Positions 55,444-62,088 of a stretch of 64,000 nt of DNA are shown here, piece by piece; within the stretch, counting starts at the first letter, position 1; the number at the start of each line of letters is the position of its first letter. Source of the stretch: Pullichristensenella sp963930055 (GTDB lineage Bacteria > Bacillota > Clostridia > Christensenellales > Aristaeellaceae); NCBI GenBank assembly GCA_963930055.1, contig CAWVKS010000001.1:124001-188000 (forward strand). Reading direction: 5' to 3'. The position numbers and the translations under genes are program-made. The notes under the pieces were generated by a model. That model searched no databases and was not told the origin of the DNA. It saw nothing but the letters and a program-made list of their open reading frames with translations.

Positions 55444-55574
55444 TATTTGTACTTCTGGTGGTTTTTTTGATGGGATAACTTGCGTTTTTTTATTTTACAA
55501 CATTCTTTATATTTTTTTCCACTTCCGCAAGGACATGGTTCCTTATCGGATATTCTAAATCGAGATAACCACAC
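55443..55574 (-). CDS. SEC-C motif peptide, probably the N-terminus of the next gene
   Basis: The product is 43 aa from GTG 55574, with GAGGTGAG just upstream. It contains EPCPCGSGKKYKECCK, the SEC-C zinc motif found at the C-terminus of SecA and in many mobile-element proteins. It ends at TAA 55445-55443, overlapping the ATG of the 341-aa protein. Adding one A to the run at 55462-55468 would fuse them in frame. Confidence 0.55.
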   Translation of the reverse strand: MWLSRFRISDKEPCPCGSGKKYKECCKIKKRKLSHQKNHQKYK

Positions 55575-55781
55575 ATTACTCACCTCATCTTACACTCTTT
55601 TCGCTCTATCGATCATAAACCTCATGGGAAACAGCCTACATTCTTTATTTTGAACGTCCAGCTATTATATGGTTTGATATTATCTGATGAATCTTAAGGA
55701 AAATCTTTTTATCATATTCAGCATTCTTAATCAAAACGAAACCTTTCGTTTCCTTGCTGTAAAAATTGAAAAGAGACATCT

Positions 55782-55922
55782 CTATTCAGTAATCGTCTTA
55801 AACCTTATTGATAAATCTTCTTTATGTTTTTTCGCAATACCACAATCCCAGGTCATCAGTTTTCCACTTCTATTTGACATGATTTCACATTCTTCATTAA
55901 AATCCCAAAATGAATGATTCAC
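55782..55922 (-). CDS. small AT-rich ORF in the island
   Basis: The 46 codons run from GTG 55922 to TAG 55782-55784, reading VNHSFWDFNEECEIM and onward to DCGIAKKHKEDLSIRF. Composition looks protein-like, but no family is recognised. It may be a fragment of a degraded gene. Confidence 0.3.
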   Translation of the reverse strand: MNHSFWDFNEECEIMSNRSGKLMTWDCGIAKKHKEDLSIRFKTITE

Positions 55923-55962
55923 CTGCTTATGTATTAGTACGATGTCCTTTCTCGTCAACTAT

Positions 55963-56067
55963 TCAATTTTTTGTGTTCCCGCACTCCATATCAATGACTA
56001 CCGAAACGGTGATATAGTCCTCAATACGCTTATTGCGGAATTTATCACCCTCTGCGTCAAACACCAC
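55963..56067 (-). CDS. short ORF or fragment next to the rlmCD end
   Basis: The 34 codons run from GTG 56067 and read VVFDAEGDKFRNKRIEDYIT, then VSVVIDMECG. The composition is that of a real protein, and the frame stays open upstream toward rlmCD. It may be a remnant of a mobile-element gene. No family is assigned. Confidence 0.3.
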   Translation of the reverse strand: MVFDAEGDKFRNKRIEDYITVSVVIDMECGNTKN

Positions 56068-56099
56068 ATGACGGGAAAAGTGCCTAAATCTAAGGATTT

Positions 56100-57368
56100 C
56101 TACAAGGTTTCTCTTTGTAGCAACACTATTGTCTCCACATGCCCCGTATAGGCGAACATATCCACCGGCTGGGCGAAGATGAGGCGGTAGCCGCCTGCCG
56201 CGAGCAGCTTGAGGTCGCGGGCGAGCGTTGCGGGGTCGCAGGAGATGTAGGCCACGCGCTGCGGCGCGGCGTCGACCAGCGCGCGCAGCGCGCGCTCATC
56301 CACGCCGCGGCGGGGCGGGTCGAGCACGGCGGCGGCAAAGCGTTCGCCAGAGGCGACGAGACGGGGGAGCGCCTCCGCCGCGTCGCCGAGCAGGAAGCGC
56401 GCCCGCCCGGAAAGGCTGTTGCGCCGGGCGCTCGCTTCGGCGTCGAGCACGGCGGGGCGCACCAGCTCTATCCCCGTGGCTCTCGCCCCGCGCGCCGCCA
56501 TCAAAAGCGTGATCGTACCCGCCCCGCAGTAAGCATCGAGCGCGGCTTCGTCCGGGGCGAGCGAGAGCGCGTCCAGCGCCAGGGCATACATGTGTTCCGC
56601 CTGCGCGGCGTTGACCTGGAAAAAGCTCTGCGGCAGCAGGGAAAAGCGCAGGCCGGAAAGCGTCTCCTCCAGCCGTTCCGCGCCCGCCAGCAGGCGGCAT
56701 TCTCCGTCCAGCGCGTGGGTGGGATGGGGCTTGAGGCGGCAGTAATACAGGGACGCCACGCCGGGGAACTCGCGGATGGGCGGTTCCTTGCCCACGCCGC
56801 AGAGCGTGAGCATGACTTCGCCCCGCCGGTTCACGCGCGTCACCGCCCCGCGCAGGCCATGCAGATCCATCCGCGCGAGCTGATGGAGGACGCGCACGCT
56901 TTCCCCGCGCTGCAACAGGCAGTCGCCGGCAGGTACCACTTCGCGGCTGCCGGCACGCATAAAGCCGATCTGTCCCCCGGAAACGGCGTATTCCGCCTTG
57001 TTGCGGCAGCGCAACGGCGCAGGCATGGGCAGCGTATCGCGCACATCCGGCGCGCTCAGCCCGCCGATGCGCGTGAGCGCGTCCACGACACGCTGCCGCT
57101 TGAGGCGCAGCGTCTCCCCATAAGCCATATGCCGCGCCTGGCAGCCGCCGCAGCGGCCGAAGAGGGGGCAGTCCGGCGCCACGCGCGCGGGCGAAGGTTC
57201 GCGCACCGCCAGCAGCCGCGCCTCCACATAGCGCCCGTGGTCGCGCACGATCTCCACATCCACGGTCTCCCCGGGGATGGAAAAAGGAACGAACGCCGCG
57301 CGTCCGTCCCGAAGCCGGCCCACGCCCTGGAGCTGTGAGCCGGCGCCTGTGATGGAGATGGTTTCCAT
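56100..57368 (-). CDS. 23S rRNA (uracil-C5)-methyltransferase RlmCD/RumA type
   Basis: The product is 422 aa from ATG 57368, with its start overlapping the pfkA stop. The N-terminal TRAM domain includes VQVG-like SQLQGVGRL. The iron-sulfur cysteines are in CPLFGRCGGCQARHM. SAM site: DAYCGAGTITLLMA; catalytic cysteine: YISCDPATLARDL. The last about 15 residues (GHVETIVLLQRETL) appear to be supplied by the island, which replaced the native tail found at 54247-54306. Confidence 0.9.
   Translation of the reverse strand: METISITGAGSQLQGVGRLRDGRAAFVPFSIPGETVDVEIVRDHGRYVEARLLAVREPSPARVAPDCPLFGRCGGCQARHMAYGETLRLKRQRVVDALTRIGGLSAPDVRDTLPMPAPLRCRNKAEYAVSGGQIGFMRAGSREVVPAGDCLLQRGESVRVLHQLARMDLHGLRGAVTRVNRRGEVMLTLCGVGKEPPIREFPGVASLYYCRLKPHPTHALDGECRLLAGAERLEETLSGLRFSLLPQSFFQVNAAQAEHMYALALDALSLAPDEAALDAYCGAGTITLLMAARGARATGIELVRPAVLDAEASARRNSLSGRARFLLGDAAEALPRLVASGERFAAAVLDPPRRGVDERALRALVDAAPQRVAYISCDPATLARDLKLLAAGGYRLIFAQPVDMFAYTGHVETIVLLQRETL
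56131..56141. repeat. attachment-like direct repeat, right
   Basis: GTCTCCACATG is identical to 54278-54288 and lies inside the 3' end of the intact rlmCD gene. Confidence 0.6.
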
Positions 57369-58435
57369 CACTTGTATTTGGTCATGACCGCCATGACGTT
57401 GATGAGGTCGGCGATCTCGGTGTCAGAGGCATGTTTGCCGATCTGCACGTCGCTGAGCGGCACCTCGATGATGCGGTTGCCGCGCTCGCCCACGGCCAGT
57501 CCGCCCTGGTCGTCGCGCAGAAGCTCCACGGCGCGGGAGCCGAGGCGGCCGGCGAGTATGCGGTCGCGCCCGGAGGGGCTGCCGCCGCGCTGTATGTAGC
57601 CCAGTACCGTCGCGCGCGTCTCGTGGCCGGAGAGAACTTCGATGATCTCTGCGATCTGCGAACTGGTGAGGTGTTCGGTGGAGATGTGGTTGAGCTTTTC
57701 GTGCTCGGCGCAGATTTTGCCGACGTCGGCGGTCTGGGACTGCATGGCGCCCTCGGCAAAGACGATGATCATCGAGGCCTTGCCGCGCAACACGCCCCAC
57801 TTGACGCGCTCGGCGATCTCCTCGATGTTCCAGGGGATCTCCGGCACCATGACCATCTCCGCGCCGCAGGCAAAGGCCGTGTGCAGGGCGATGTCGCCAC
57901 AGTTACGCCCCATGACGGTGATGAGGCTGGCGCGCTCGTGGGAGTCGCTGGTCTCGCGCACGCGGTTAATGCATTCGCAGGCGGTGTTCAGGGCGGTGTC
58001 AAAGCCGATGGTATAGTCGGTATAGGCCAGGTCGTTGTCGATGGTGCCCGGCACGCCGATGGTGGGCACGCCCAGGTTGTTGAGCGCCGTCGCGCCCTTG
58101 TAGGTGCCGTCGCCGCCGATGCACACGAGGCCCTCCACGCCCAGTATGCGCAGGTTTTCCACGGCCTGCTGCTGGTATTCGGGCTTGAGAAAGTCCAAAC
58201 AGCGCGCCGTGCGCAGGAACGTGCCGCCGCGGTGAATCTTGTCCGAGACGCTGCGGGAGGTGAGGATCTCAAAGTCGTCGTGCTCGTCCTTGCTGCGCAT
58301 CAGCACGCCGTTGTAACCGCGCTTGAAGCCGATGACAGACATTTCGTTCTGCAGGCAGGTGCGCACCACCGCGCGGATGGCGGCATTCATACCCGGCGCG
58401 TCTCCGCCGGAAGTCAGTACGCCGATTCTCTTCAT
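57368..58435 (-). CDS. pfkA: ATP-dependent 6-phosphofructokinase
   Basis: The product is 355 aa; ATG 58435 with AGGAAGGGG upstream is preferred over the in-frame TTG at 58441. The GGDGT motif (D109) with Gly indicates use of ATP rather than pyrophosphate. Other motifs are GVLTSGGDAPGMNAA, GVPGTIDNDL, MGRNCGDIALHTAFACGA and the GYIQRGGSPSGRDR segment. It commits fructose-6-phosphate to glycolysis. It lies downstream of a DUF2007-like gene and upstream of rlmCD. Confidence 0.95.
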   Translation of the reverse strand: MKRIGVLTSGGDAPGMNAAIRAVVRTCLQNEMSVIGFKRGYNGVLMRSKDEHDDFEILTSRSVSDKIHRGGTFLRTARCLDFLKPEYQQQAVENLRILGVEGLVCIGGDGTYKGATALNNLGVPTIGVPGTIDNDLAYTDYTIGFDTALNTACECINRVRETSDSHERASLITVMGRNCGDIALHTAFACGAEMVMVPEIPWNIEEIAERVKWGVLRGKASMIIVFAEGAMQSQTADVGKICAEHEKLNHISTEHLTSSQIAEIIEVLSGHETRATVLGYIQRGGSPSGRDRILAGRLGSRAVELLRDDQGGLAVGERGNRIIEVPLSDVQIGKHASDTEIADLINVMAVMTKYK

Positions 58436-58449
58436 TTGCAAACCCCTTC

Positions 58450-58659
58450 CTAAAGGTTGTTATCCAAAAGAAACGTTTGCGCCTCCACAGCTTCGGAACG
58501 GAGAACCATCAGTTCAAACGTGCCGTCCTGCTGCGCATTGCCCACGGCCCTGCGGCGCACGAGAAATCCCTCCGCAGTGAGCAGCGCTTCCACGCTGTCC
58601 GCCTGGCGAGCGCCGCGAGCCATGTAAATGACCATCCAGAGCGCTTCATCCGGCTTCAT
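58450..58659 (-). CDS. small DUF2007-like protein upstream of pfkA
   Basis: The product is 69 aa from ATG 58659 (CAGGAGGCGG upstream). WMVIYMARGARQADSVEALLTAEGFLVRRR and LMVLRSEAVEAQTFLLD resemble the short alpha/beta domain often found before pfkA in Clostridia. It is sometimes mislabelled glutamate decarboxylase. A regulatory or adaptor role is possible, but nothing is proven. Confidence 0.75.
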   Translation of the reverse strand: MKPDEALWMVIYMARGARQADSVEALLTAEGFLVRRRAVGNAQQDGTFELMVLRSEAVEAQTFLLDNNL

Positions 58660-58690
58660 GTTTCCGCCTCCTGCTGAAAGAATCAGATTT

Positions 58691-58719
58691 ATTATATACC
58701 GTGCGGGAACGGAAGTCAA
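58691..58719 (-). promoter_or_regulatory. promoter of the DUF2007-like gene and pfkA
   Basis: On the minus strand TTGACT (58719-58714) and TATAAT (58696-58691) are 17 bp apart, followed by a short leader to ATG 58659. Confidence 0.85.
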
Positions 58720-58802
58720 ACAAAGACTGTGTATAGAAGTTGTTTTGCCCCGCGTCAACAGCGCGGCAGTATGTTAAATGTTGCAAAGATGCCCGGCATG
58801 GC

Positions 58803-58832
58803 TGGACAAAGGAGGGTAGCTTGTGCTATAAT
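58803..58832 (+). promoter_or_regulatory. promoter of the tRNA-Thr/tRNA-Pro pair
   Basis: TGGACA (58803-58808) and TATAAT (58827-58832) are 18 bp apart, about 20 bp before the first tRNA. Confidence 0.75.
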
Positions 58833-58852
58833 CTTTAATTGTCAGCGGGCAC

Positions 58853-58928
58853 GCCAATGTAGCTCAGTTGGTAGAGCAGCCGATTCGTAATCAGCAGGTC
58901 AAGGGTTCGAGTCCCTTCATTGGCTCCA
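58853..58928 (+). tRNA. tRNA-Thr (anticodon CGT)
   Basis: The acceptor GCCAATG pairs with CATTGGC, and the D-arm is GCTC-AGTTGGTA-GAGC. The anticodon loop TTCGTAA gives anticodon CGT, and the T-arm AAGGG-TTCGAGT-CCCTT is intact. The CCA is encoded (58926-58928). The anticodon stem GCCGA/TCAGC contains a C-A mismatch in the middle, which is unusual. Confidence 0.93.
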
Positions 58929-58935
58929 GCGACAA

Positions 58936-59012
58936 CGAGGTGTAGCGCAGTTTGGTAGCGCGTTTGGTTCGGGACCAAAAGGTCGCAGGTTCAAATCCTG
59001 TCACCTCGACCA
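58936..59012 (+). tRNA. tRNA-Pro (anticodon CGG)
   Basis: The acceptor CGAGGTG pairs with CACCTCG, the D-arm is GCGC-AGTTTGGTA-GCGC, the anticodon stem is TTTGG/CCAAA with loop TTCGGGA (anticodon CGG), and the T-arm is GCAGG-TTCAAAT-CCTGT. CCA is encoded. The prophage-like region starts immediately downstream, so its 3' end may be the attachment site. Confidence 0.96.
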
Positions 59013-59019
59013 GAAAAAG

Positions 59020-59050
59020 CCGGAAATCGAAAGGTTTCCGGTTCTTTATT
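59020..59050 (+). terminator. terminator after the tRNA genes
   Basis: CCGGAAA (59020-59026) pairs with TTTCCGG (59035-59041), followed by TTCTTTATTT. Confidence 0.75.
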
Positions 59051-59064
59051 TGTCTCTTTTGCAT

Positions 59065-59090
59065 AAAGCGCCGTCTTTGGCGCTTTTTTT
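59065..59090 (+). terminator. second intrinsic terminator
   Basis: AAAGCGCC (59065-59072) pairs with GGCGCTTT (59079-59086), running into a T7 tract (59084-59090). The remaining bases to 59227 hold no gene. Confidence 0.85.
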
Positions 59091-59211
59091 ATGCAACGGA
59101 TGTGCAACCTTGGAAAAAGGGCCAAAGACATGCTCCCCTATTGGGCAGGGGATTTGGCTGATACTTGAAACACGTGGGTAAAAGGTACTGATAATAGATG
59201 GTATCTTTGTT

Positions 59212-60738
59212 TCAGCACACAAAAACAAAACGGCCATGGGTTCTATTTTCCCATGGCCGTTGCAGCCTGTCAAAGAAGCCGCCTTGCGAGAAAGCGAAGG
59301 GGCTTCTTTGACAGACAAGATAGAGAAAAGAAGGAGATAAGATAGAGAACAGAAGGAAAAGAAGGAACGGTCGCCATTTGTGGAGGGCGAGTTTCTTGAG
59401 ATTCATCGCAGCAAACTTGAGCTTGACCCAGGCGGTAACCGCGGTCAGCCCTCGATAAGGCGTATATCGCATCGCGTGTTTCTCTTTGGCATCCGCAAAG
59501 ACTCGCTCAATCGTTTGTGATCGCAGCGCGTAAGTCGCTTTGCCGAGCGGAGAATGCCGGATGTCCTCAGCCCGCTCCAGATACTCCTGCCAGATATGCC
59601 GGGTCACGGTTTTCGTGTGCTGCTGGTTTTGCGTGCATCGTTCCCGCACAGGGCACTCCTGACACTCGTAGCCTTTACTCTTGTATTCCCGATATCCTTC
59701 GCGGTTGGTGGTGGCATAACGCAGGATCTTGTCTTGTGGACACAGGACACAGTCGTAATATTCATCGTATACATACTCATACCGCGGCAGGTTCCCTTTC
59801 TTCGTCATTGGCCGCTTGTAGGGGAGCGATGGTATCCTTCCACTGTCAAAGATTTGTTTGCAGATCCATGGCGTTTTGTAGCCCGCATCCGCTGTGATCA
59901 CCTGGACTTCTGGATAATGTATCCTCAGACGTTCAAATACCGTGTCGAACGCAACGCTGTCGTGTACGTTTCCGGGGGTTATCTCCGTCTCCAGTACATA
60001 CCCGCGTCTGTCACATACCGTATGCGCCTCGTACGCAAAGCATTTCCTGTGCTCTCCCTTGTGAAACAATCCGCTCTCCGGGTCAGTGCTGGATCCAACG
60101 ACTGTCTTTTCCTTCCCTGGTGCACTGGGCCGGTCTTCGCCGTCATCGTCCTTCTTCTCATCCTTCTTCAGCGGTTTCTTTCCATGCGCTGCGCGATCCG
60201 CTTCGATTTCCTCATCCAGCTGCTCCTGATACCGTTTCGCCGCCACGGGTATGGCCTTTTTCACTTGCTTCTTTAGATTCGCGTTCGCTTTGATGTGTGT
60301 CCCATCCACGAACACAACTTCCGGCGACAGATATCCCGCATGGGCGACTTCTTCCAATATCCACCGGAACACGCCTTCGATCACTTCGCCTGTGAATCGG
60401 TGCCGGAAGGCGTAGCTGATCGTCGCAAAGTGCGGCAGTTTCTGTGACATGGTATACCCCAGAAACCAACGATACGCCACGTTCACTTCCGCGTCCCTCA
60501 TGGTCTGCCGCAGCGAGCGGATCCCAAACAAGTGCTGTATCAGCACCAGTTTGAACAGAACCACCGGATCACTGCTGGGCCGTCCGTTATCCTCGCAGTA
60601 CAAATCTTCCACCAATTCGTAGATGCGCGCAAAGTCCACCGCCGCGTCGATCTTCCGCAGCAGGTGCTCCTTCGGTACTAGCATATCTGTACATAGCATC
60701 TCTATCGCTTGCCGCTGTTCTCTTTCCTTCTTTAGCAT
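59212..60738 (-). CDS. IS1182-family transposase
   Basis: About 508 aa from ATG 60738 (GGTGAGG upstream). The N-terminal DUF772-like helix region reads DPVVLFKLVLIQHLFGIRSLRQTMRDAEVNVAYRWFLG. The DDE catalytic part includes FVDGTHIKANAN, ITADAGYKTPW and the QTIERVFADAKEKHAMRYTPYRG segment near the C-terminus. A CxxC...CPVRERC zinc-like motif is present. No stop codon occurs inside the element, so the frame runs about 50 bp past the IS end into the flanking hairpin, adding a nonnative tail ending GRFVFVC. Confidence 0.93.
   Translation of the reverse strand: MLKKEREQRQAIEMLCTDMLVPKEHLLRKIDAAVDFARIYELVEDLYCEDNGRPSSDPVVLFKLVLIQHLFGIRSLRQTMRDAEVNVAYRWFLGYTMSQKLPHFATISYAFRHRFTGEVIEGVFRWILEEVAHAGYLSPEVVFVDGTHIKANANLKKQVKKAIPVAAKRYQEQLDEEIEADRAAHGKKPLKKDEKKDDDGEDRPSAPGKEKTVVGSSTDPESGLFHKGEHRKCFAYEAHTVCDRRGYVLETEITPGNVHDSVAFDTVFERLRIHYPEVQVITADAGYKTPWICKQIFDSGRIPSLPYKRPMTKKGNLPRYEYVYDEYYDCVLCPQDKILRYATTNREGYREYKSKGYECQECPVRERCTQNQQHTKTVTRHIWQEYLERAEDIRHSPLGKATYALRSQTIERVFADAKEKHAMRYTPYRGLTAVTAWVKLKFAAMNLKKLALHKWRPFLLFLLFSILSPSFLYLVCQRSPFAFSQGGFFDRLQRPWENRTHGRFVFVC
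59228..59260. repeat. 33-bp hairpin direct repeat, left copy at the IS end
   Basis: Arms AACGGCCATGGG and CCCATGGCCGTT flank a 9-nt loop. The same 33 bases, in the same orientation, lie at 60802-60834 on the other side of the insertion sequence. On the minus strand this copy is followed by TTTTGTTTTT, i.e. the original terminator tail of the operon at 60852-61979. Confidence 0.85.
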
Positions 60739-60800
60739 CTTCCTCACCTGTCTTTAGTATATCAAAAAAAAACGCTCTTCGCGACCTTTTTTGACAGGCT
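59262..60800 (-). mobile_element. IS1182-family insertion sequence
   Basis: About 1539 bp. Terminal inverted repeats are CAGCCTGTCAAAGAAG at the left and CAGCCTGTCAAAAAAG (reverse complement) at the right. It is flanked by 33-bp direct copies of a hairpin. The encoded transposase is intact, so the copy may be active. Insertion is in the transcription terminator of the protease operon. Confidence 0.9.
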
Positions 60801-60801
60801 G

Positions 60802-60834
60802 AAACGGCCATGGGTTCTATTTTCCCATGGCCGT
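60802..60834. repeat. 33-bp hairpin direct repeat, right copy at the IS end
   Basis: Identical to 59228-59260. It lies 17 bp beyond the stop of the 65-aa ORF and would be its terminator stem on the minus strand, now separated from its T-tail by the insertion sequence. Confidence 0.85.
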
Positions 60835-60851
60835 TGGCTATATCATAAATT

Positions 60852-61049
60852 TCAATGTGGGTCTATATTCTGTTTTTCGGATTCATCCGTAGAAGTGTAT
60901 GACGTAACATTACTATATCCGATATCAACTTCTCTAAGAATAGAACACTTTTTAATACATCTAGCTTGCTCTTCTGGTCCCATATACTGAGATGGAATGG
61001 AGCTTCCTTCCGTTATTCTCAAATACCAATCCATCGTTGGTTGATTCAT
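60852..61049 (-). CDS. small hypothetical protein downstream of the Clp-fold protease
   Basis: The product is 65 aa, starting MNQPTMDWYLRITEGSSIPSQYMGPEEQARCIKKC. It begins 12 bp after the protease stop with GGAGGG before the ATG, so the two are probably co-transcribed. Mixed polar composition, no membrane segment, no known family. It could be an adaptor, inhibitor or substrate of the protease; this is speculation from position. Confidence 0.65.
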   Translation of the reverse strand: MNQPTMDWYLRITEGSSIPSQYMGPEEQARCIKKCSILREVDIGYSNVTSYTSTDESEKQNIDPH

Positions 61050-61061
61050 GAGAAACCCTCC

Positions 61062-61979
61062 TTATTGGCGAATAGCACCGTTAACAATCATAGCCTGCCC
61101 AGCATGGTTCTCTATTATTTTTACCGCATTACTTCTCGTCAGAGTTTGCATATACGCATGATGGATGGTTAAAACACAATCCTGAAGATCTTTACAATCC
61201 TCAATGGACCGGTTATCAAGTCCCTCCAACGTAACTATATGCAATCCTAGCTTTTTCAGTTCATCCATGTGGATATGTCGCGAATGTGAATAAGTTGCGT
61301 TATGACTTGATAGCTCAGCAACAACACGCTTCGCCGCAGCCTCCGGATCCACGTCTTTGCTGAACATGTTTTCTTGCAGCCATTTCGTGACGATTTTGTC
61401 AGCCCATTCAATAGCTTTTTTGCAATCGCCAATAAATGTCGGATGATATTTTGAAATAATCGGCCCCCATACACGCGCCAATTCTGGATTTATTGAAACA
61501 TCTCTACAAGCCTGTTCAAATTCTTCGATAATTCCAGCACAAGACATTCCGCCAAATTGAGGATCAATCGGTCCCAAATTCGACTGCTTTCCCATTACAA
61601 TCTCTTTTGTCGATAGAGCAATCATCGTTCCGGCAGACATAGCCGTTTGGGGAATAAAAGTACGGATATCATTGCCAAATAATGCTTTCAAATAGCACAC
61701 TAACGATTCAGCTGCTGCAATTTGACCACCAGGAGTATGAAGAATCAAATCAAGCCCTTTTGAGCGATCCAACCCACATACGGCTTGCATGAATGCATTT
61801 TTATCATTATCGTCTATACCAGTACCATCAACACCTGATTTTTGAATAAAAGCAGAATAATATGCTATTACATTTCTTCCGGTATACTGATGCATAATGC
61901 CGAGATATCTACGGCGCATTTCGTCCATTGGATTTGGAGCACTGTTTAGCTTATTCAAAACGTCTCCCCAACTAGGCAT
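61062..61979 (-). CDS. SDH-family Clp-fold serine protease
   Basis: The product is 305 aa; GGAGGAG precedes the ATG at 61979. Crotonase/Clp-fold motifs are DLILHTPGGQIAAAES (residues 77-92) forming the oxyanion region, nucleophile S115 in QTAMSAGTMIAL, and D139 in LGPIDPQFGG. This fits the SDH (serine dehydrogenase proteinase) group related to SppA. There is no signal peptide or membrane anchor, so it is cytoplasmic. It lies as cargo between a prophage integrase and the chromosome junction, in AT-richer DNA than the host. Confidence 0.85.
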   Translation of the reverse strand: MPSWGDVLNKLNSAPNPMDEMRRRYLGIMHQYTGRNVIAYYSAFIQKSGVDGTGIDDNDKNAFMQAVCGLDRSKGLDLILHTPGGQIAAAESLVCYLKALFGNDIRTFIPQTAMSAGTMIALSTKEIVMGKQSNLGPIDPQFGGMSCAGIIEEFEQACRDVSINPELARVWGPIISKYHPTFIGDCKKAIEWADKIVTKWLQENMFSKDVDPEAAAKRVVAELSSHNATYSHSRHIHMDELKKLGLHIVTLEGLDNRSIEDCKDLQDCVLTIHHAYMQTLTRSNAVKIIENHAGQAMIVNGAIRQ

Positions 61980-62088
61980 TATGACTCCTCCTTTTGTTGA
62001 AAGAAATGACTTAAATATATTATATCACTCGCAATACCTTTTGACAATACAGTGACATTCGTTTTGACAGATCGAATCATGCTATTTG

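Larger units (their letters stand above)
54289..56130. mobile_element. AT-rich genomic island inserted in the 3' end of rlmCD
   Basis: About 1.8 kb of strongly AT-rich DNA is bounded by GTCTCCACATG repeats that both encode the methyltransferase C-terminus. The rumA/rlmCD 3' end is a known insertion site for integrative elements of Firmicutes. No integrase remains, so this is a remnant or a passenger. It carries a SEC-C ORF, a 341-aa protein and small fragments. About 375 bp near 55575-56100 otherwise hold only low-confidence ORFs. Confidence 0.6.

Noticed and set aside
55687..56151. Plus-strand ORFs of 69-76 codons in the AT-rich island
   Set aside because: No ribosome sites; low-complexity AT-rich reading frames opposite more protein-like minus-strand fragments.
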